From assembly GCA_037447655.1 (NCBI GenBank), contig JBBHKE010002066.1, forward strand, positions 1 through 64,000: a stretch of DNA of 64,000 nucleotides. Reading direction: 5' to 3'. A program made the translations under genes and the position numbers. Shown here in pieces: positions 44,478-56,759 of this stretch. Source of the stretch: Zygnema cylindricum (lineage: Eukaryota; Streptophyta; Zygnematophyceae; Zygnematales; Zygnemataceae). The number at the start of each line of letters is the position of its first letter. Within the stretch, counting starts at the first letter, position 1. The notes below the pieces were generated by a model. That model had not been told where the DNA came from. It did not search any database and saw only the letters and a list, made by a program, of their open reading frames with translations.

Positions 44478-46733
44478 CCCGCAGGATAGCCTGCAGTAAC
44501 GATATGCCGTAACTAAGAAGATATTGTTCGACTAGTGTGAAAACTAGGATTTTATTTGAAAGAAAACATGTTTTGGATTGGGACGCAACACATTAAAGAT
44601 TTTGTGAAACGTTATTCGGAGCCGAATCGAGCCAAATCGATCCGAACCACCGAACAATGGTGCTGAGGAGCACACGTGGAACTTCGCCGTGAATCTCTTC
44701 TCGACCGAGTTATCTCTAGCTTTCCCAATTTCGGTAAGCGAACGTGTAAGGTCAATCTACCTTTTAAACACTCTTTTGAAAATGGTTTTGGTGTTTGTCC
44801 TCCCCCTTCTTGCGGATTTTTGTGTTGCATTTTGAGAAATGGGTATTAAAGGTTTGACTTTTCCCATAAGAGCTATTTTTTTTGCAAATGACCTAGCTTG
44901 AGATATATTGCTAAATGACCTCACACATTGTGAAGACCATCATTAGGTTTTGTATTCTCAAGTGGCATTTCCCGACTTGTGGAGTTGTTTTTGCTGAACC
45001 TCCATTTATTATATGCAAACTTTACCGCCAAAGCCTTCATTTTCCTCTTATATTAAGGATTTTGACAAACTTCTTTTTGGCATGCCCCGTCACCTAATTG
45101 GGCACCACCGTTTGAACTTTGGCTTGTCAAGTAATTAGTCTCCCAATTTTTAATGGCGGCTTGGGTTCAAATCTCGTCGTAAAACATCCGCCAACGACAT
45201 GTTTGAGTAGTTGGAATTTGGTGGCACTTACCACTACCTCTCGTTTTGCTATTGTTAACTTCTGCATTTTAGCCCTTTTTGTCTTTCAAATTGACAAAAT
45301 TTTGGTACCACTTTACTAGGTGTTTCACTCGGCACGTGCGCTACTACCACTTAATGGCATAAATCATATCTCACATTTTTCATCTTTCATTTTCAATAAC
45401 AACATTAAACACAATAACACGTATGTGTTTTAAAATATTTAAGATTTTTTAATCTTTAGATAAGTCTTCACTTCATTTATGATTGCGAGCGAAAATATTT
45501 TGAATCCATGGGTTGGAAGAGTCTTCAATCCAGCCTATCAATTGGTTTTTACCGTCAATCACTTGCATTGATGAGAGCAAGTCGCAACCTACTTTTTATG
45601 AAGCACGCTAGAGATGAAAGGTATGGCCTTATAAATTTTCCTTTAAGGGATCTGGGCCATGTCCACAACCTTCGTGGTTCTAGGCTTTGGTTCATCACGT
45701 TTGTGGCTTTCTGGGTGGTCGTCTTTCATAGTTAATCACGTGCACTGTGAATTGCTATTAGCGTTAACAACAATAATTCGGCGCCCCCCAGTTTTAACCC
45801 TCGAACCTAAAATAAAGTTAGTAATTATATATGTCTTTTTAAGTTAATATACGCATTGTTTAATTAGCTTTTCTCGTTCTAATTTGGATAGTTTCTAAAT
45901 TGTGTAGTGTAGGAAATGCGTCAACTCATACTAAAATTGCTCGTTATATCATATAATCGAATAAAAAGTGCGTCAATTGAAGGCGTCGACACACGAAAGT
46001 GAGTGCGTCAATACAAAAAAACGCACTCACATTTGATTCCGAGAGATAAAAACGGAGGAAAATCACTCATACCTATTATCGTATGTTCAAACATCGACTA
46101 TGTGAACGCGGGCTATACAAACTACACTATGGGGAAAATGTACCCAAATTCAAGTTATGCATAGATTAAAGTATTTATTTTTTTGCCGAATGGTCCTTAA
46201 CCCGTATTAGAGTTAATAACATTAATTGTGTTTTTACACCAATTATTTCTTGACGCTAATAACTATTGACTTTGTAGTTAGTTGTATTAATTACCTTTGG
46301 TAAATACATTTGTTTGTTTGTGGTTTCTTTTTTGTTCAATCTCTTAGACTTAGCCCGTTTTTTGTTAGCTCCTGTAGTCTTTAATTTTTTTGCCATAATA
46401 TTTTACCACTTTGTGCCCAGATGGTTTTTCCATCGCAATTTTGCAATAATTTGTATTTTTTCACAATGTTTTGCAAAATGGGTAAAATAAAAAGTATTGG
46501 TGTTGTAGGCGATGCATGTACCTTTGGGTATATTTGACGTCTTCGTCATGTAACTTGTCCATTTTTAGCAAATGTCACTTTTTTCTTTCCTTCGTGTCAA
46601 AACTTTACCTTCCATAGCATGTAAAACATCCTTCACGCGCACACCAATTTACACATTTTTCAGCTACTCATTTGTGAACCCACACGTTTGAAATTTACGC
46701 ATACTTTCCATCAGATTCCTGAAAGTCTACCAC
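44478..46733. other. No gene recognised
   Basis: Over 2 kb. An isolated TA-type MITE end is visible at about 45,744 (CACTGTGAATTGCTATTAGCG). Short frames here have no domain or splice support. Confidence 0.45.
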
Positions 46734-46736
46734 TTA

Positions 46737-47457
46737 GGGTGGCGTTCCATCAGACGAAAAGTGAGGTTGTTTACAAAAATCTGGACCTTTTCGTACTATG
46801 CCGTATTTGTTATTTTGTTTATATACGCGAACAACATTATATAGAATCTTGTCAAAATTCTCCAAAGGGCTCGGAGGTAATAATGACCATTGGCTTATTT
46901 TTGGGGAAGCATTTGCGTCGAAAGTTTATGTAAATGGTGATGAACCTCCCCATAGAAAAAAAAATTGAGCTGCGACACGTTGGATAATCAACATACATGT
47001 GTCAAGAAGGCAACCAACGAAAATCGAAAAATTTCGCACATGATATATACATTCAAAATCCAACCGAAATCACAAAAGCAATCTCGTAACAAACTTTTGT
47101 CGCGCTATATTTGTTACCAGCGATTCATCACATTTTTTGAGAAAACGCTCATTCGTCAGGCCAAAAAGCATAAATTCTAAAAAAATGAGCTGGCAACTGA
47201 TAGGCGATTGCAAATATTTGTGTGGTAAGATGCCCTGGTCTGCACGTACATGGTATGAAAAAGAAGATTTTGGGTTGAAGTTGGTCGATGTAAAAAATAT
47301 TTGACGATTTTCAATATGCGATCTTATCTTACGTGGTACCACTATTTTCTGAGCACGTGGATTATAGACCTTGCGCGGGAAGAACATCTCGTTCAAAATG
47401 TAACATCCTGTAATATTGGCCGTATAATTACAGGAAAATCCTGATAGAACGCCACCC
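46737..47457. mobile_element. Harbinger/Tourist-like MITE H1
   Basis: 721 bp, left end GGGTGGCGTTCCATCAGACG and right end CCTGATAGAACGCCACCC, flanked by TTA on both sides (46,734-46,736; 47,458-47,460). A TTA target and GGG ends fit PIF/Harbinger. No transposase. Confidence 0.82.
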
Positions 47458-47522
47458 TTAGGGTAACGTTCCATCAAACTATTTTGTAATCGTACGGCTA
47501 ACTCTACGGGCAGGTTAATTGA

Positions 47523-48226
47523 GGGTGGATTCCATTAGGCGTTTCTGTAATTGTACGAAATATTTTACTGAAGGGCGTGCCTTCCATTAGGTCGCGTCAG
47601 TAAACCGCTTTTTATTTGCGTGGCTCATTGTGGTTGGTAACATGTTGGTAATATTCGATGTTTAAAATCTTGAAAGAATATTAGAATGCAATGTCAAACG
47701 CAATATATGAACGAGCGAAGGTAATATCAGTACCAGCGAAGGTAATATCTGTACCAGCGGAGGATATTAATGACTCCTACGAAGGGCATTATAATGTACT
47801 ATCAAAAATTTAAAAACAGAACGACAAGAAGGCGGTGGCAAAATTTGATAGTGGGAGCGTGACGGGATAATTTCGGCGAATTCGCAACCACCATGGCGGA
47901 AGGCACATGGCCCTTGCGACGTGTACGCACATGCACGCGCGCTCATTGAAGTTTTTTTTTCCCATTTTCCGCGCGGCCCATTTTTACACATTCGGTCTTT
48001 GAGAAGTGCCCTCCTTATGCACGGTCGTCAAATACTGTTGGCTTGGTGACGTGGCGTCTCGCATAAAAAGTATAATGGCATTCGACGGTCAGAATTTACG
48101 CCAACAACCTTGGAATTTTTCCATAATGATGTTTTCCTGCGAAAAAAAAAATTAATGGTCGGACGTGTACGAATCGGAACGGCCCTCAGTAAACAACCGT
48201 ACTTTTTCGCTAATGGAATGCCACTT
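47523..48226. mobile_element. Harbinger-like MITE H3, left arm of a large inverted repeat
   Basis: Starts GGGTGGATTCCATTAGG, ends CGCTAATGGAATGCCACTT, flanked by TGA on both sides. It contains three tandem copies of GTAATATCNGTACCAGCG-like units near 47,720-47,765. Its sequence reappears inverted at 48,980-50,552. Confidence 0.75.
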
Positions 48227-48229
48227 TGA

Positions 48230-48976
48230 GGGTGGCATTATATCAGACAAAAAGTGAGGTTGTTTACAAAAATCCAGACCTATCCGTACTACGCGGTACC
48301 TCTTATTTTGTTTTTATACGCGGACAACATTATAGAGAATCTTGCCAATATTTTCCAAAGGTATGGGAGGTAACAATGACCGTTGGATGTTTTTTCGCGA
48401 AACATTCGTGTCAAAAGTTTATGTAAATGGTGATGTACCTCGAGGAGGATCATCACCATTTACAAAAAATAATGAGCCTCGACACGTTGGATAATGAATG
48501 TACGTGTCAAGACTGCAACCAACGAAAATCGAAAAATTTCGCACATTATACATCCATTAAAATAATGAAAAAATCAATAGAAATCACGAAAATAATATCA
48601 TAACGAGCTTTTGTCACGCTTTTTTTGTTACTGGCCATTCATCACACTATTTGTGGAAGCGCTCATTTGTCACGCGAAAAAGCAAAAACCCTAAAAATAA
48701 TGAGCTGGCATCTGACAAGCGTTTGCAAAGAGCACAAAACTTGTGTGGTACGATGCCTTAGTCCGCACGTACATTGTATGCAAATGACAATTTCGAGTTG
48801 AAGTTGGTCGGTGTAAAAAATATTTGACGATTTTCAATATAAGATTTTATCTTACGTGGTACAACTCATTTTTGAGCACGCGGATTATAGACGGTGCACG
48901 ACAGAACATCGTTCAAAGTGTAACATTCTGTAATGTTGTTCGTACGATTACATAATTTCTTGATGGAACGCCACCC
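48230..48976. mobile_element. Harbinger-like MITE H2, between the two arms
   Basis: 747 bp, GGGTGGCATTATATCAG to TTGATGGAACGCCACCC, flanked by TGA. Colinear with H1 over most of its length and in the same orientation. It sits exactly at the junction of H3 and H4. Confidence 0.82.
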
Positions 48977-48979
48977 TGA

Positions 48980-50552
48980 GGGTGGACTTCCATTAGCGAA
49001 AAAGTGGGGTTTTTTACTGACGGCCGTACCGTTTCGTTCAGGTTCGTACATTTTTTTTCAACGAAAACAACATTACAGAAAATTGTCCAAGTTGTAGGCG
49101 TAAATTAGGACCGTCGGATTCAATTACACTTTTTATCCGTGACGCCACGTCACCAACCCTATAGTTTGTTAAGACCGTGCACAGGGAGGACAATTCTCGA
49201 ATACAAAACGTGTAAAAATAGGCCGCGTGGAAAAGGTCAAAAAAATCCACAATGAGCGCGCGCATATGTGCGTACACGTCGCAAGGGCCATGTGCCTTGC
49301 GCCAGGGTGGCTGCAAATCTGCCGAAATTATCCCGTCACGCTCTAACCATCAAAGTTTGCCACCGCCTTTTTGTCGTTGCGTTTTGATATTTTGGGTAGT
49401 ACATTTAATGCCCTTTGTTCGAGTCATTAATTACCTCCGAACGTAGAGATTTTTCTTCCGCGGGTACAGATATTACCTCCGCTCGTACAGATATTAGGTT
49501 CAGACTTTGTTGTTTTGAAAGCTTTAGTCCTCACTAAGCTTCATAGGCAAGGGGAGTGTTTTCTCAGTATTTAGAATACTTTGTGAAAAGTTTGGTTCAG
49601 TATCTACCAGAATTAATGTTACAGCGAACAGTGAGGGAGTTCACGGTGTGACACACTTCAGGGCACGCGTCGGTAAATGAGACACTCTACAAAGATACGT
49701 TCGTACTATTCAGACTACCATAAAGACCGAAGTGTCACATAAATGTTTCAACTTGGATGAAACTTCGAAATGATGGACGGTGAAGATTTGCTGCCGACAG
49801 AAGGTGATCATCCGAGACCACGTCTGTAATTATCTGACGTGTTTGTACACGGTGTACTGTGATGTTACTTATCTCTAGTTTGTACAGAAGCGTGTTTTGT
49901 TTGATTAGTGTCTCAGTTGATATTCTTTCTGTATGACATACCTTGACATATTCAGGTATCCTCTTTTAGATAGTAGATATTATTAATGCATGGCTGGTAT
50001 GCCTCCTTTGCTTAGTTAGGGCAATAAGTGGCTGCTAGCTCTTAGAAGAATAGATCTTTTAGGTATAAGAATAGGACTTAGCCATCTCAAAATTAGGAAC
50101 TTGTTATATCAAAATTATCCTGTGACATTTTTGATATCTTTGACTAAGAATACCTCTCAGATCTGATTGCTGATTTCAGTGAAAATTTGCACTTGTGTTC
50201 CTTTTTGTATTATCAGCGTTGTGTCAAATTTGTAGGCCATTTAGTTGCCTAAATTATATTTGAGTGTGTTCCAAAGTTGTGTGTATTATTCTGAGCATCT
50301 TTGACAGCTTCTTGCTTATCTGAATTATGTGATGTCTACTCCAGCATCATCTTCATCTTCAGTTGGTGTAGCAGTCACAGAACATCAGACTTTGCATCCT
50401 AAGATTCTTTCAAGATTTTAAGCATCTAATATTAACCTACGTGTTACCAACCAGAATGAGCCACGCAAATAAAAAGCGGTTTAATGTCGCGACCTAATGG
50501 AAGGCACGCCCTTCAACCAAATTTTCCATACAATTACTAAAGGTACGTCCCC
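48980..50552. mobile_element. Harbinger-like MITE H4, inverted relative to H3
   Basis: Starts GGGTGGACTTCCATTAGCG. Matches H3 in reverse, including the segment around CCACCGCC/GGCGGTGG and GACGTGTACGCACATG. It is interrupted by the solo LTR at 49,508-50,387. The far end is less certain (CCCC near 50,552). Confidence 0.7.
49508..50387 (+). mobile_element. Solo LTR (family V, related to II/III) with perfect TSD
   Basis: 880 bp from TGTTGTTTTGAAAGC to GAACATCA, flanked by the 5-bp duplication GACTT at 49,503-49,507 and 50,388-50,392. An ATG at 50,332 starts MSTPASSSSSVGVAVTEHQ and leaves the LTR after 56 nt in the same phase as in families I-III. It is what remains after recombination between the two LTRs of an inserted copia element. 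Confidence 0.92.
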
Positions 50553-50582
50553 ATGTAAGCGATACTTTGAAAAAGTATTTTG

Positions 50583-51561
50583 TGTTGTTCTACAACCACA
50601 GTAGCAGGAGGAGAGCCAAAAGCAGTAGTAGTGGAAGTAGACATTTAAAGCAGAAGCTAACAAGCACCCTACTTAACAACCAACTTCAAGATGTGATAGA
50701 ATGCAACTTAGTGATCTATGCAGACTTAAAATCTGCATAACAGTAGTAAGCACAGTGTAGAATCACTCTACAAAGATTCAACTCAATTGATCGAGCCAAC
50801 CATAAGATATTCACACTGCAGATTCACAAAAACTGCCTTAGTTGATTAATATCCCAAGACTTGGATAATAACAATTTGTCTAAGTCATAAACTATATACT
50901 CAAAGTGAATATCTACTGGTCAAACTAATTTAAGTGACTGTACTACAGTACTGTTATGTGCTACGACAAAGTACTAAAACTGTACTTACTATTCTAAGAG
51001 TACTTCCAAAACCTAATTTTGCCTTTTCTCTAAATGTGAATAGTGCGACACTATTTTAAATTTGCTAAACTACAATACCTTGTTTCCAGATATTTACAAA
51101 TAGAAGGCCGTATATTAAATGTTCCTGGCGCTTAGTCAGCAGTGGACTATAGCATTTGGCTGACTGTTGTCGTGTAGTATGAAGCACCTGATACCGTCCA
51201 AGTGTGCTTCGTCATTTGTGGTCCCTCCTGTATCGCATCCGTCAATCCGATGTCAATCAACGACCCTTCTAAGCTGACCGTACCATACTTTTCCACATAT
51301 GCGGTTTGCATTCCGTTCGTCCGATTTCATCAATCTCTCGTTAATCTCGGACACGTGTAATTGGTCATCGGCGCTACTCCGTGAAACCTGCAACACCCTT
51401 TTCCTACCGACGCGTGTCCAACTGGCCGTACAGTACACTATATTAGTCTTCTGTAACACTATTTGAGGTAAGTATTACCGGTTTTCATTTCCCCAAATAT
51501 TCTAAGTCCTTAATTCCTCCTCACAGCTCTATCTACTGAGTAAAAATTTCCAATTTCAACA
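50583..51561 (-). repeat. 3' LTR of element III
   Basis: 979 bp. In element orientation TGTTGAAATTGG to GAACAACA. It includes the LTR-borne start of gag (ATG at 50,644). Confidence 0.9.
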
Positions 51562-51599
51562 CTCCCCTAAATCTTTAGACTCAATCACTCACTCAGCCC

Positions 51600-52110
51600 A
51601 ATAAACTTTCTACAAAAATGCAACTTAGGAGCAGGAAGGGGTTTGGTTAGCATGTCAGCAACCATTTTCTCATCCGGTAAATAACACAATTTTAACACTC
51701 TTGCATGCACATATTCTGTCACAAAATGAACACAATTTTAACACTCTTGCATGCACATATTCTCTCACAAAATGAAGTCTGACATCCATGTGCTTGCTCT
51801 TAAAACGATGACTTGGGTTAGTAGCAATAGCAATGACAGCCAGGTTGTCACACTAAATAATATCTGGACCTGTCTGCATGTATCCAAGTTCCTGCAAAAT
51901 AGACTTAACCCATAGGAGTTCTTTGAGTGCAGAAGTTGCTCGCATGTACTCTGACTCCATTCTAGACTGTTCTGTAACCTTTTGCTGCTTGTTGCTCTAG
52001 CAGCAAGTTCCATCTCCGACCTTTAAGACGAAGCTGGTTGTGGATTTTCGGCTTGCCATATCCCCATAGCTGGCGTCACTCCAAGTCTGCATTTTCACTT
52101 CTCCTCCTCC
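51600..52110 (-). pseudogene. RNase H of element III
   Basis: Fragments in different frames: MELAARATSSKRLQNSLEW, and (in complement frames) segments corresponding to DNLAVIAIATNPSHRFK and MDVRLHFVREYV, near 51,680-51,990. Unit IV has the same domain at 56,930-57,112 in better condition. A 56-bp local repeat (ACACAATTTTAACACTC) disturbs the end of the domain. Confidence 0.75.
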
Positions 52111-52120
52111 GAGTATCAGC

Positions 52121-53251
52121 TTAAGATCTCGTCCCTGCAAGGTATCTCAAAACTCTTTTTGCAGCTTCCCAGTCTGCCCTCTTAGGATTCTGCAGACTTC
52201 TATTTAGGACTCCTAGAGCTGCTGCAATTTCAGGTCTCGTAGAATTCATGAAGTATATGAGACTTCCCACTTCCTGTCTATACGACTTTGAAGCCATAAA
52301 CTCTTCCTCCCCTGACTCTAGGCTCTCACTAACCATTATGCCTAAGTCTGACTCACTTTCATCAAGCTTTTGTCTGAATTCCATGGGAGTTACAAATCCT
52401 TTTACATCTTTCATTTCAAATTTTTCCAGAATATTACTTATTGCTTCCTTTTGGGTTAACATAATGAGGTTTTTGTTTTCTATCTCTCTCTACCTATATT
52501 CCTAAGATATACTTAGATTCACCAAGGTCCTTCATCTCGAACCTTGACCCTAAAGCAGCTTTAATTCGATTTATCTCATCCATAGACTTGCTTAGTAAAA
52601 GGAAGTCATCCACATAAACAAGAATATAAAGAATCCTATTCTCCCCTTGCAGTACATATACTGAGTGATCTGAACTAATCCTTTGAAATCTTAGTCCAGT
52701 AAGAAATTCATATAGTTTTAAGTTCCATTTTCCGGGGGTTTGTTTTAGCCTATAAAAAGATTTTAATAGTTTACAGACAAAGTTTTCTTTCCCTTTTTCT
52801 GCATACATCTCTAGTTGTTTCATATAAATGGTTTCTTCTAACTCTCCATGCAGGAAGGCAGTCTTAAAGTCCATCTGGTGGACTTCTATGTATCTATAGC
52901 TGCCAAACTTAGTAAGATTCTAATAGTGGGAAATCTGACAACGAAGAGAAGGTTTCCTCAAAATCAATACCTTCTTTCTGATTGTAACCTTTGGCCACAA
53001 GTCTAGCCTTGTACCTTTTCATGGTGTTGTCCGGGTTGAGTTTCAATTTGAACACCCATTTGCTGCCGATGGCTTTGTTGCCCGGAGGAAGATCCACCAG
53101 CTCCCACGTCTACGCCTCCATAATGGACTTTATTTTGTCGTTTACCGCCTCGATCCAGTGATTTCTCTCCGGTGATGAGAAGGCTTCTTGGATTGTTAAT
53201 GGTTTCGTTGTAGCTACGGAGAGAGCAAAATGTGAACTTGCTCGTAGACAC
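52121..53251 (-). pseudogene. Reverse transcriptase of element III
   Basis: GSKWVFKLKLNPDNTMKRYK and ARLVAKGYNQKEGIDFEETF at 52,909-53,097; DFKTAFLHGELEETIYM, SFYRLKQTPGKWNLKLYEF and VYVDDFLLLSKSMDEI at 52,494-52,874; connection LTQKEAISNILEKFEMKD and SYRQEVGSLIYFMNSTRPEI at 52,121-52,462. The catalytic motif is YVDDF. Frames change at least twice. Confidence 0.9.
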
Positions 53252-54527
53252 TTGCTGGTTGTTCTTCCCCCCGGAAATTCTGATGTTGAAATCGTTGGCA
53301 ACCTGCTATTTGTTTTCTTGTTCTAAGCTGTTGTAGGTGCCGAACTGGATCTTGATTTTTCTGATTCCACATGTGTATGAAGTGGTGTAGATACCGGTGC
53401 CAATTTGGTTTTGCAGCAGGTGTTGCATCTGGTAGAGGGATCTGTGGAGATCTAGTTGTAGTCGGTGACTGTGACTGAGAATAAACAGGTTGAGTATGTT
53501 CAAAGATCACATACTCTTGTACCTTTCCTCTTTGCTCACTTTCTGTGTTTCTGAACAAATCAACCGAATCTTGTTCATCCTTCAACTGTATATTTCTACA
53601 TACAATGACTTTCTTCTTCTCTAAGACATATACCCCATAACCCTTTGCATTGTCATCATACCCCATAAATATCCCAGGTAAACCCTTTGCTTCCATTTTC
53701 CATCTAGTCTGTGATGTGTCTAAGACAAAACATTTGCTGCCAAATACTTTAAAGTGACTAACATCCGGTTTCATGCATGTCCAAAGGTCATAAGGTGTAG
53801 TCTTAACCGATCTAGATGCAATTATGGTTTTAATATAGACCGCACAATTGAGTGCTTCAGCCCAAAATTTCAAATCTAAGCCTTTGTCTGCAAGCATGGA
53901 CCTAGCACTTTCTGTGACTGTTCTATTTAGTCGTTCAAAAACACCATTCCGTTCCTATGCGTACGGAACTATTAAGTTATGACTGATACCTTCTTGGAGG
54001 AGAAAATGTTGGAACTCCTTTGAAGTATAATCTCCTTCGTTGTTTCATCTGAGCGCCAAGATCGAAACTCCGTGCAGCTTTTCTGCCCATGCCTTGTAGT
54101 GCTTGAAGTGTGTAAACACTTCACTCTTGTGCTGCATGAAGTAGACTCTTGTGAACCTCGAGTATTTATCAGTGAATGTAACCATATAGTGGACACCTCC
54201 AGCTGATGGAACTTGTGATGGACCGAGAACATCCGAGTGGATAAGTTGTAGAACTTTGTCCGATCTTTGATCAGATTGCTGTGGAAAAGGTAATCTGATC
54301 TTTCCAAGTGAGCATCGATCACATGATTTCACAAGTTGAGAAGTAAGAGAAACACCTTCAATCTTTCTTGAATTCACCATCTTTTGAAAGCTATCATAAT
54401 TGATATGGCCTAATCTCTTATGCCATAGTTCATTAACACATGATACACAGGAAAAGAAAATATCAATGTCTTTGTTTTCAACCATATCCATCCTATACAT
54501 CTTGCTTGCATCTCTAGTTCCTGTCAC
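53214..54527 (-). pseudogene. Integrase of element III
   Basis: HKRLGHINYDSF and CDRCSLGK (zinc-binding), then HSDVLGP and TDKYSRFTRVYFMQHKSEV, at 54,045-54,527. NGVFERLNRT carries the catalytic Glu near 53,920-53,945. FWAEALNCAVYIKT and the chromodomain-free C-terminal linker follow at 53,214-53,897. A stop interrupts just before the NGVFERLN motif. Confidence 0.85.
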
Positions 54528-54641
54528 TGCAACTTTACCAAGCTTGCTAACAACCTGTCTACCTCATTTGAAGATTACATCAAAGCCTTTGCTCTCTACC
54601 AAAGAAGTAGAAAATATATTCTTTTTGAACTCAGGTACATA

Positions 54642-54869
54642 TTACACATTCTGGAGAGTTCTTTCTACCGACTTTCCCCTCACATCTACCATTAAATATA
54701 CATCACCCTCTGCTAAAGTTTGCACACTCATGGCGCATGCATAGTAGATGTTCTTGGGAGGTGTCGCCTTGAGGTCGGAAAAACAAGATTTGTTCCAACA
54801 CATATATGTCGAAGCTCCGGTATCCATGATCCATCCTGTATCTCTCAAACCTTCCATAGCTGCCGCCAT
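54642..54869 (-). pseudogene. Protease of element III
   Basis: GWIMDTGASTYMCWNKSCF: the DTGA aspartic-protease site. The usual downstream segment follows only in part before a frame break. Confidence 0.83.
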
Positions 54870-55834
54870 TGCAAATTATTTTGCTTCTTCACCTTCAGTA
54901 TAAGAAAAAGGATCATCTTCTTCAGTTGCAGAAGTTGAGAAGAGAGCAGTTCCCCGAGAAGAGTTCCCGGAAAAGCCCTTGTGATATGGGCTCTGCTGCC
55001 AGCCTGGACGATATAGTCTTGATCATTTGCCTTTTTAAGCTTCGAACAGTACCTGTATCCATGTCCCTTTTCAGAGCAATAAAAGTAAGTAGTAGCTTGT
55101 CTATTTGGTCTATTGTTATATTGATTTAGATTCTGATTCCTATTCTGATTTATGTTATGATTAAGTGAAGTTTTCCTATCAAAATCAATGTTCAAAGTTT
55201 CTACCTTTCTCTCTCCATGAAGTATTTTAGTAGTTGCTTCTTCTTCTAAGATCAGATTGTATACTAACTGAAAAGTCTAGCTAGATTTATCATGAGTTTT
55301 CAGCTGGACAGACACTCCTTTCATATTACTAGGGAGTCCCCTAACAAGTAAAGTTGCCTGCTCGAACTCAGGAAATGAGCCACCAGCAGACGAATGTGCA
55401 TCAATTAGAGCACGAAAGTTATCACAATATTCCACCATACTCCACGCGGGGTATTTATAGTCCCAGATTTGTCCAGCCACCAGAAGTTCCTCCTGGACAT
55501 TAGATTTCTCAAAAGCACTTTTTAGTGATTCCCAGATTTCTTTTGCTTTCTTCATTTTGAGCCGAGACATGACCAAATTCTCGGAGATGCACACAATCAG
55601 ATTGTTTTGCGCTAGTGAGTTTTTCTTCGCCCAGCTCGCATCTATTTCACTTTAAGTACCATCCAAGAACCCCAATAGATCAGCAGTTTCAAATGTGGAT
55701 TCAACCATCGCCGCCGAGTATGCATACTTTTGGCCATTGATTTTGCGAATTCTTGATAAAAGGCCCATAACCTATTGTTCTACAACCACAGTAGCAGGAG
55801 GAGAGCCAGAAGCAGTAGTAGTGGAAGTAGACAT
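54845..55834 (-). pseudogene. gag of element III, starting inside the LTR
   Basis: The ATG at 55,834 is 62 nt inside the LTR (MSTSTTTASGSPPATVVVEQ). The codon at the LTR/primer-site boundary is TAG where II has CAG, followed by VMGLLSRIRKINGQKYAYSA. KAKEIWESLKSAFEKSN and LLVRGLPSNMKG identify copia gag (55,277-55,594). The knuckle YFYCSEKGHGYRYC at about 55,090 lacks the first Cys. Confidence 0.85.
55761..55772 (-). promoter_or_regulatory. Primer-binding site of element III
   Basis: GGTTATGGGCCT on the minus strand directly after the LTR. One base differs from the I/II site; the same complementarity to the initiator tRNA-Met anticodon arm. Confidence 0.82.
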
Positions 55835-56759
55835 TTAAAGTAGAAGCTAACAGGCACCCTACTCAACAGCCAAATTCAAGATGTGATAGAATGTAACTCA
55901 GTGATCTATGTTGACTCAAATTCAGCATAACAGTTGTAAGCACAGTGTAGAATCACTCTACAAAGATCCTACTCAATTGATCCAGCCAACCATAAGATAT
56001 TCACACGGCAGATTCACAAAAACTGCCTTAGTTGATTAGTATCCCAAGAATTCGATGATCACAATTTGTCTAAGTCATAAAATATATACTCACAGTGAGT
56101 ATCTATTGGTCACACTAATTTAAGTGACTGTACTACAGTACTGTTCTATGCATCAACAAAGTACTAAAACTGTACTTACTATTATAAAAGTACTTCCAAA
56201 ACCTAATTTTGCCTTTTCTCTAAATCTGAATAGTGCGACACTATTTTAAATTAGCTAAACTACAAAACCTTGTTTCGAGATATTTACAAATAGAAGGCCT
56301 TACATTAACTGTTCCTGGCGCTTAGTCAGCAGTGGTCCATAGTATTCGGCTAATTGTTGTCGTGTAGTACGAAGCACCTTATACCGTCCAAGTGTGCTTC
56401 GTCATTTGTGTTCCCTTCTGAATCGCATCCGTCAATTCGATGTCAATCAAGGGCCCTTCTTGGCTGACCGTACCATACTTTTCCAGATATGATGTTTGCA
56501 TTTATTTGTCCGATTTCATCAATCCGCTCGTTAATCTCCTACCACGTGTAACTGGTTATCAGCGCTAATCCGTGAAACCTGCAACACCCTTTTTCTGCAG
56601 ACGCGTGTCGAACTGGCCGTAAAGTACACTATCTTAGTCTTTTTGTTATTGTAACACTATTTGAGGTAAGTATTTAAGGTTTTCATTTCCCAAAAAATTA
56701 TAAGTCCTTAATTCCTTCTCACAGCTCTATCTATTGAGTAAAGATTTCCAATTTCAACA
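55773..56759 (-). repeat. Shared LTR: 5' LTR of III and 3' LTR of IV
   Basis: 987 bp. Internal sequence lies on both sides: gag and primer site of III to the left, and the RNase H end and AGGGGAG tract of IV to the right. Confidence 0.9.

Larger units (their letters stand above)
50583..56759 (-). mobile_element. Ty1/copia element III (two LTRs, complete domain set)
   Basis: 6,177 bp. LTRs lie at 50,583-51,561 and 55,773-56,759. The interior reads, in minus-strand order, primer site, gag, protease, integrase, reverse transcriptase, RNase H and the polypurine tract AGGGGAG. Frames are broken by several stops and shifts, so it is not active as it stands. The right-hand LTR is also followed by the 3' half of a second internal region (IV), making a tandem array. 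Confidence 0.92.

Noticed and set aside
45508-45847. Possible gene in plus-strand frames of 75 and 62 aa
   Set aside because: No domain, splice signal or composition argument; the second overlaps a broken MITE end.
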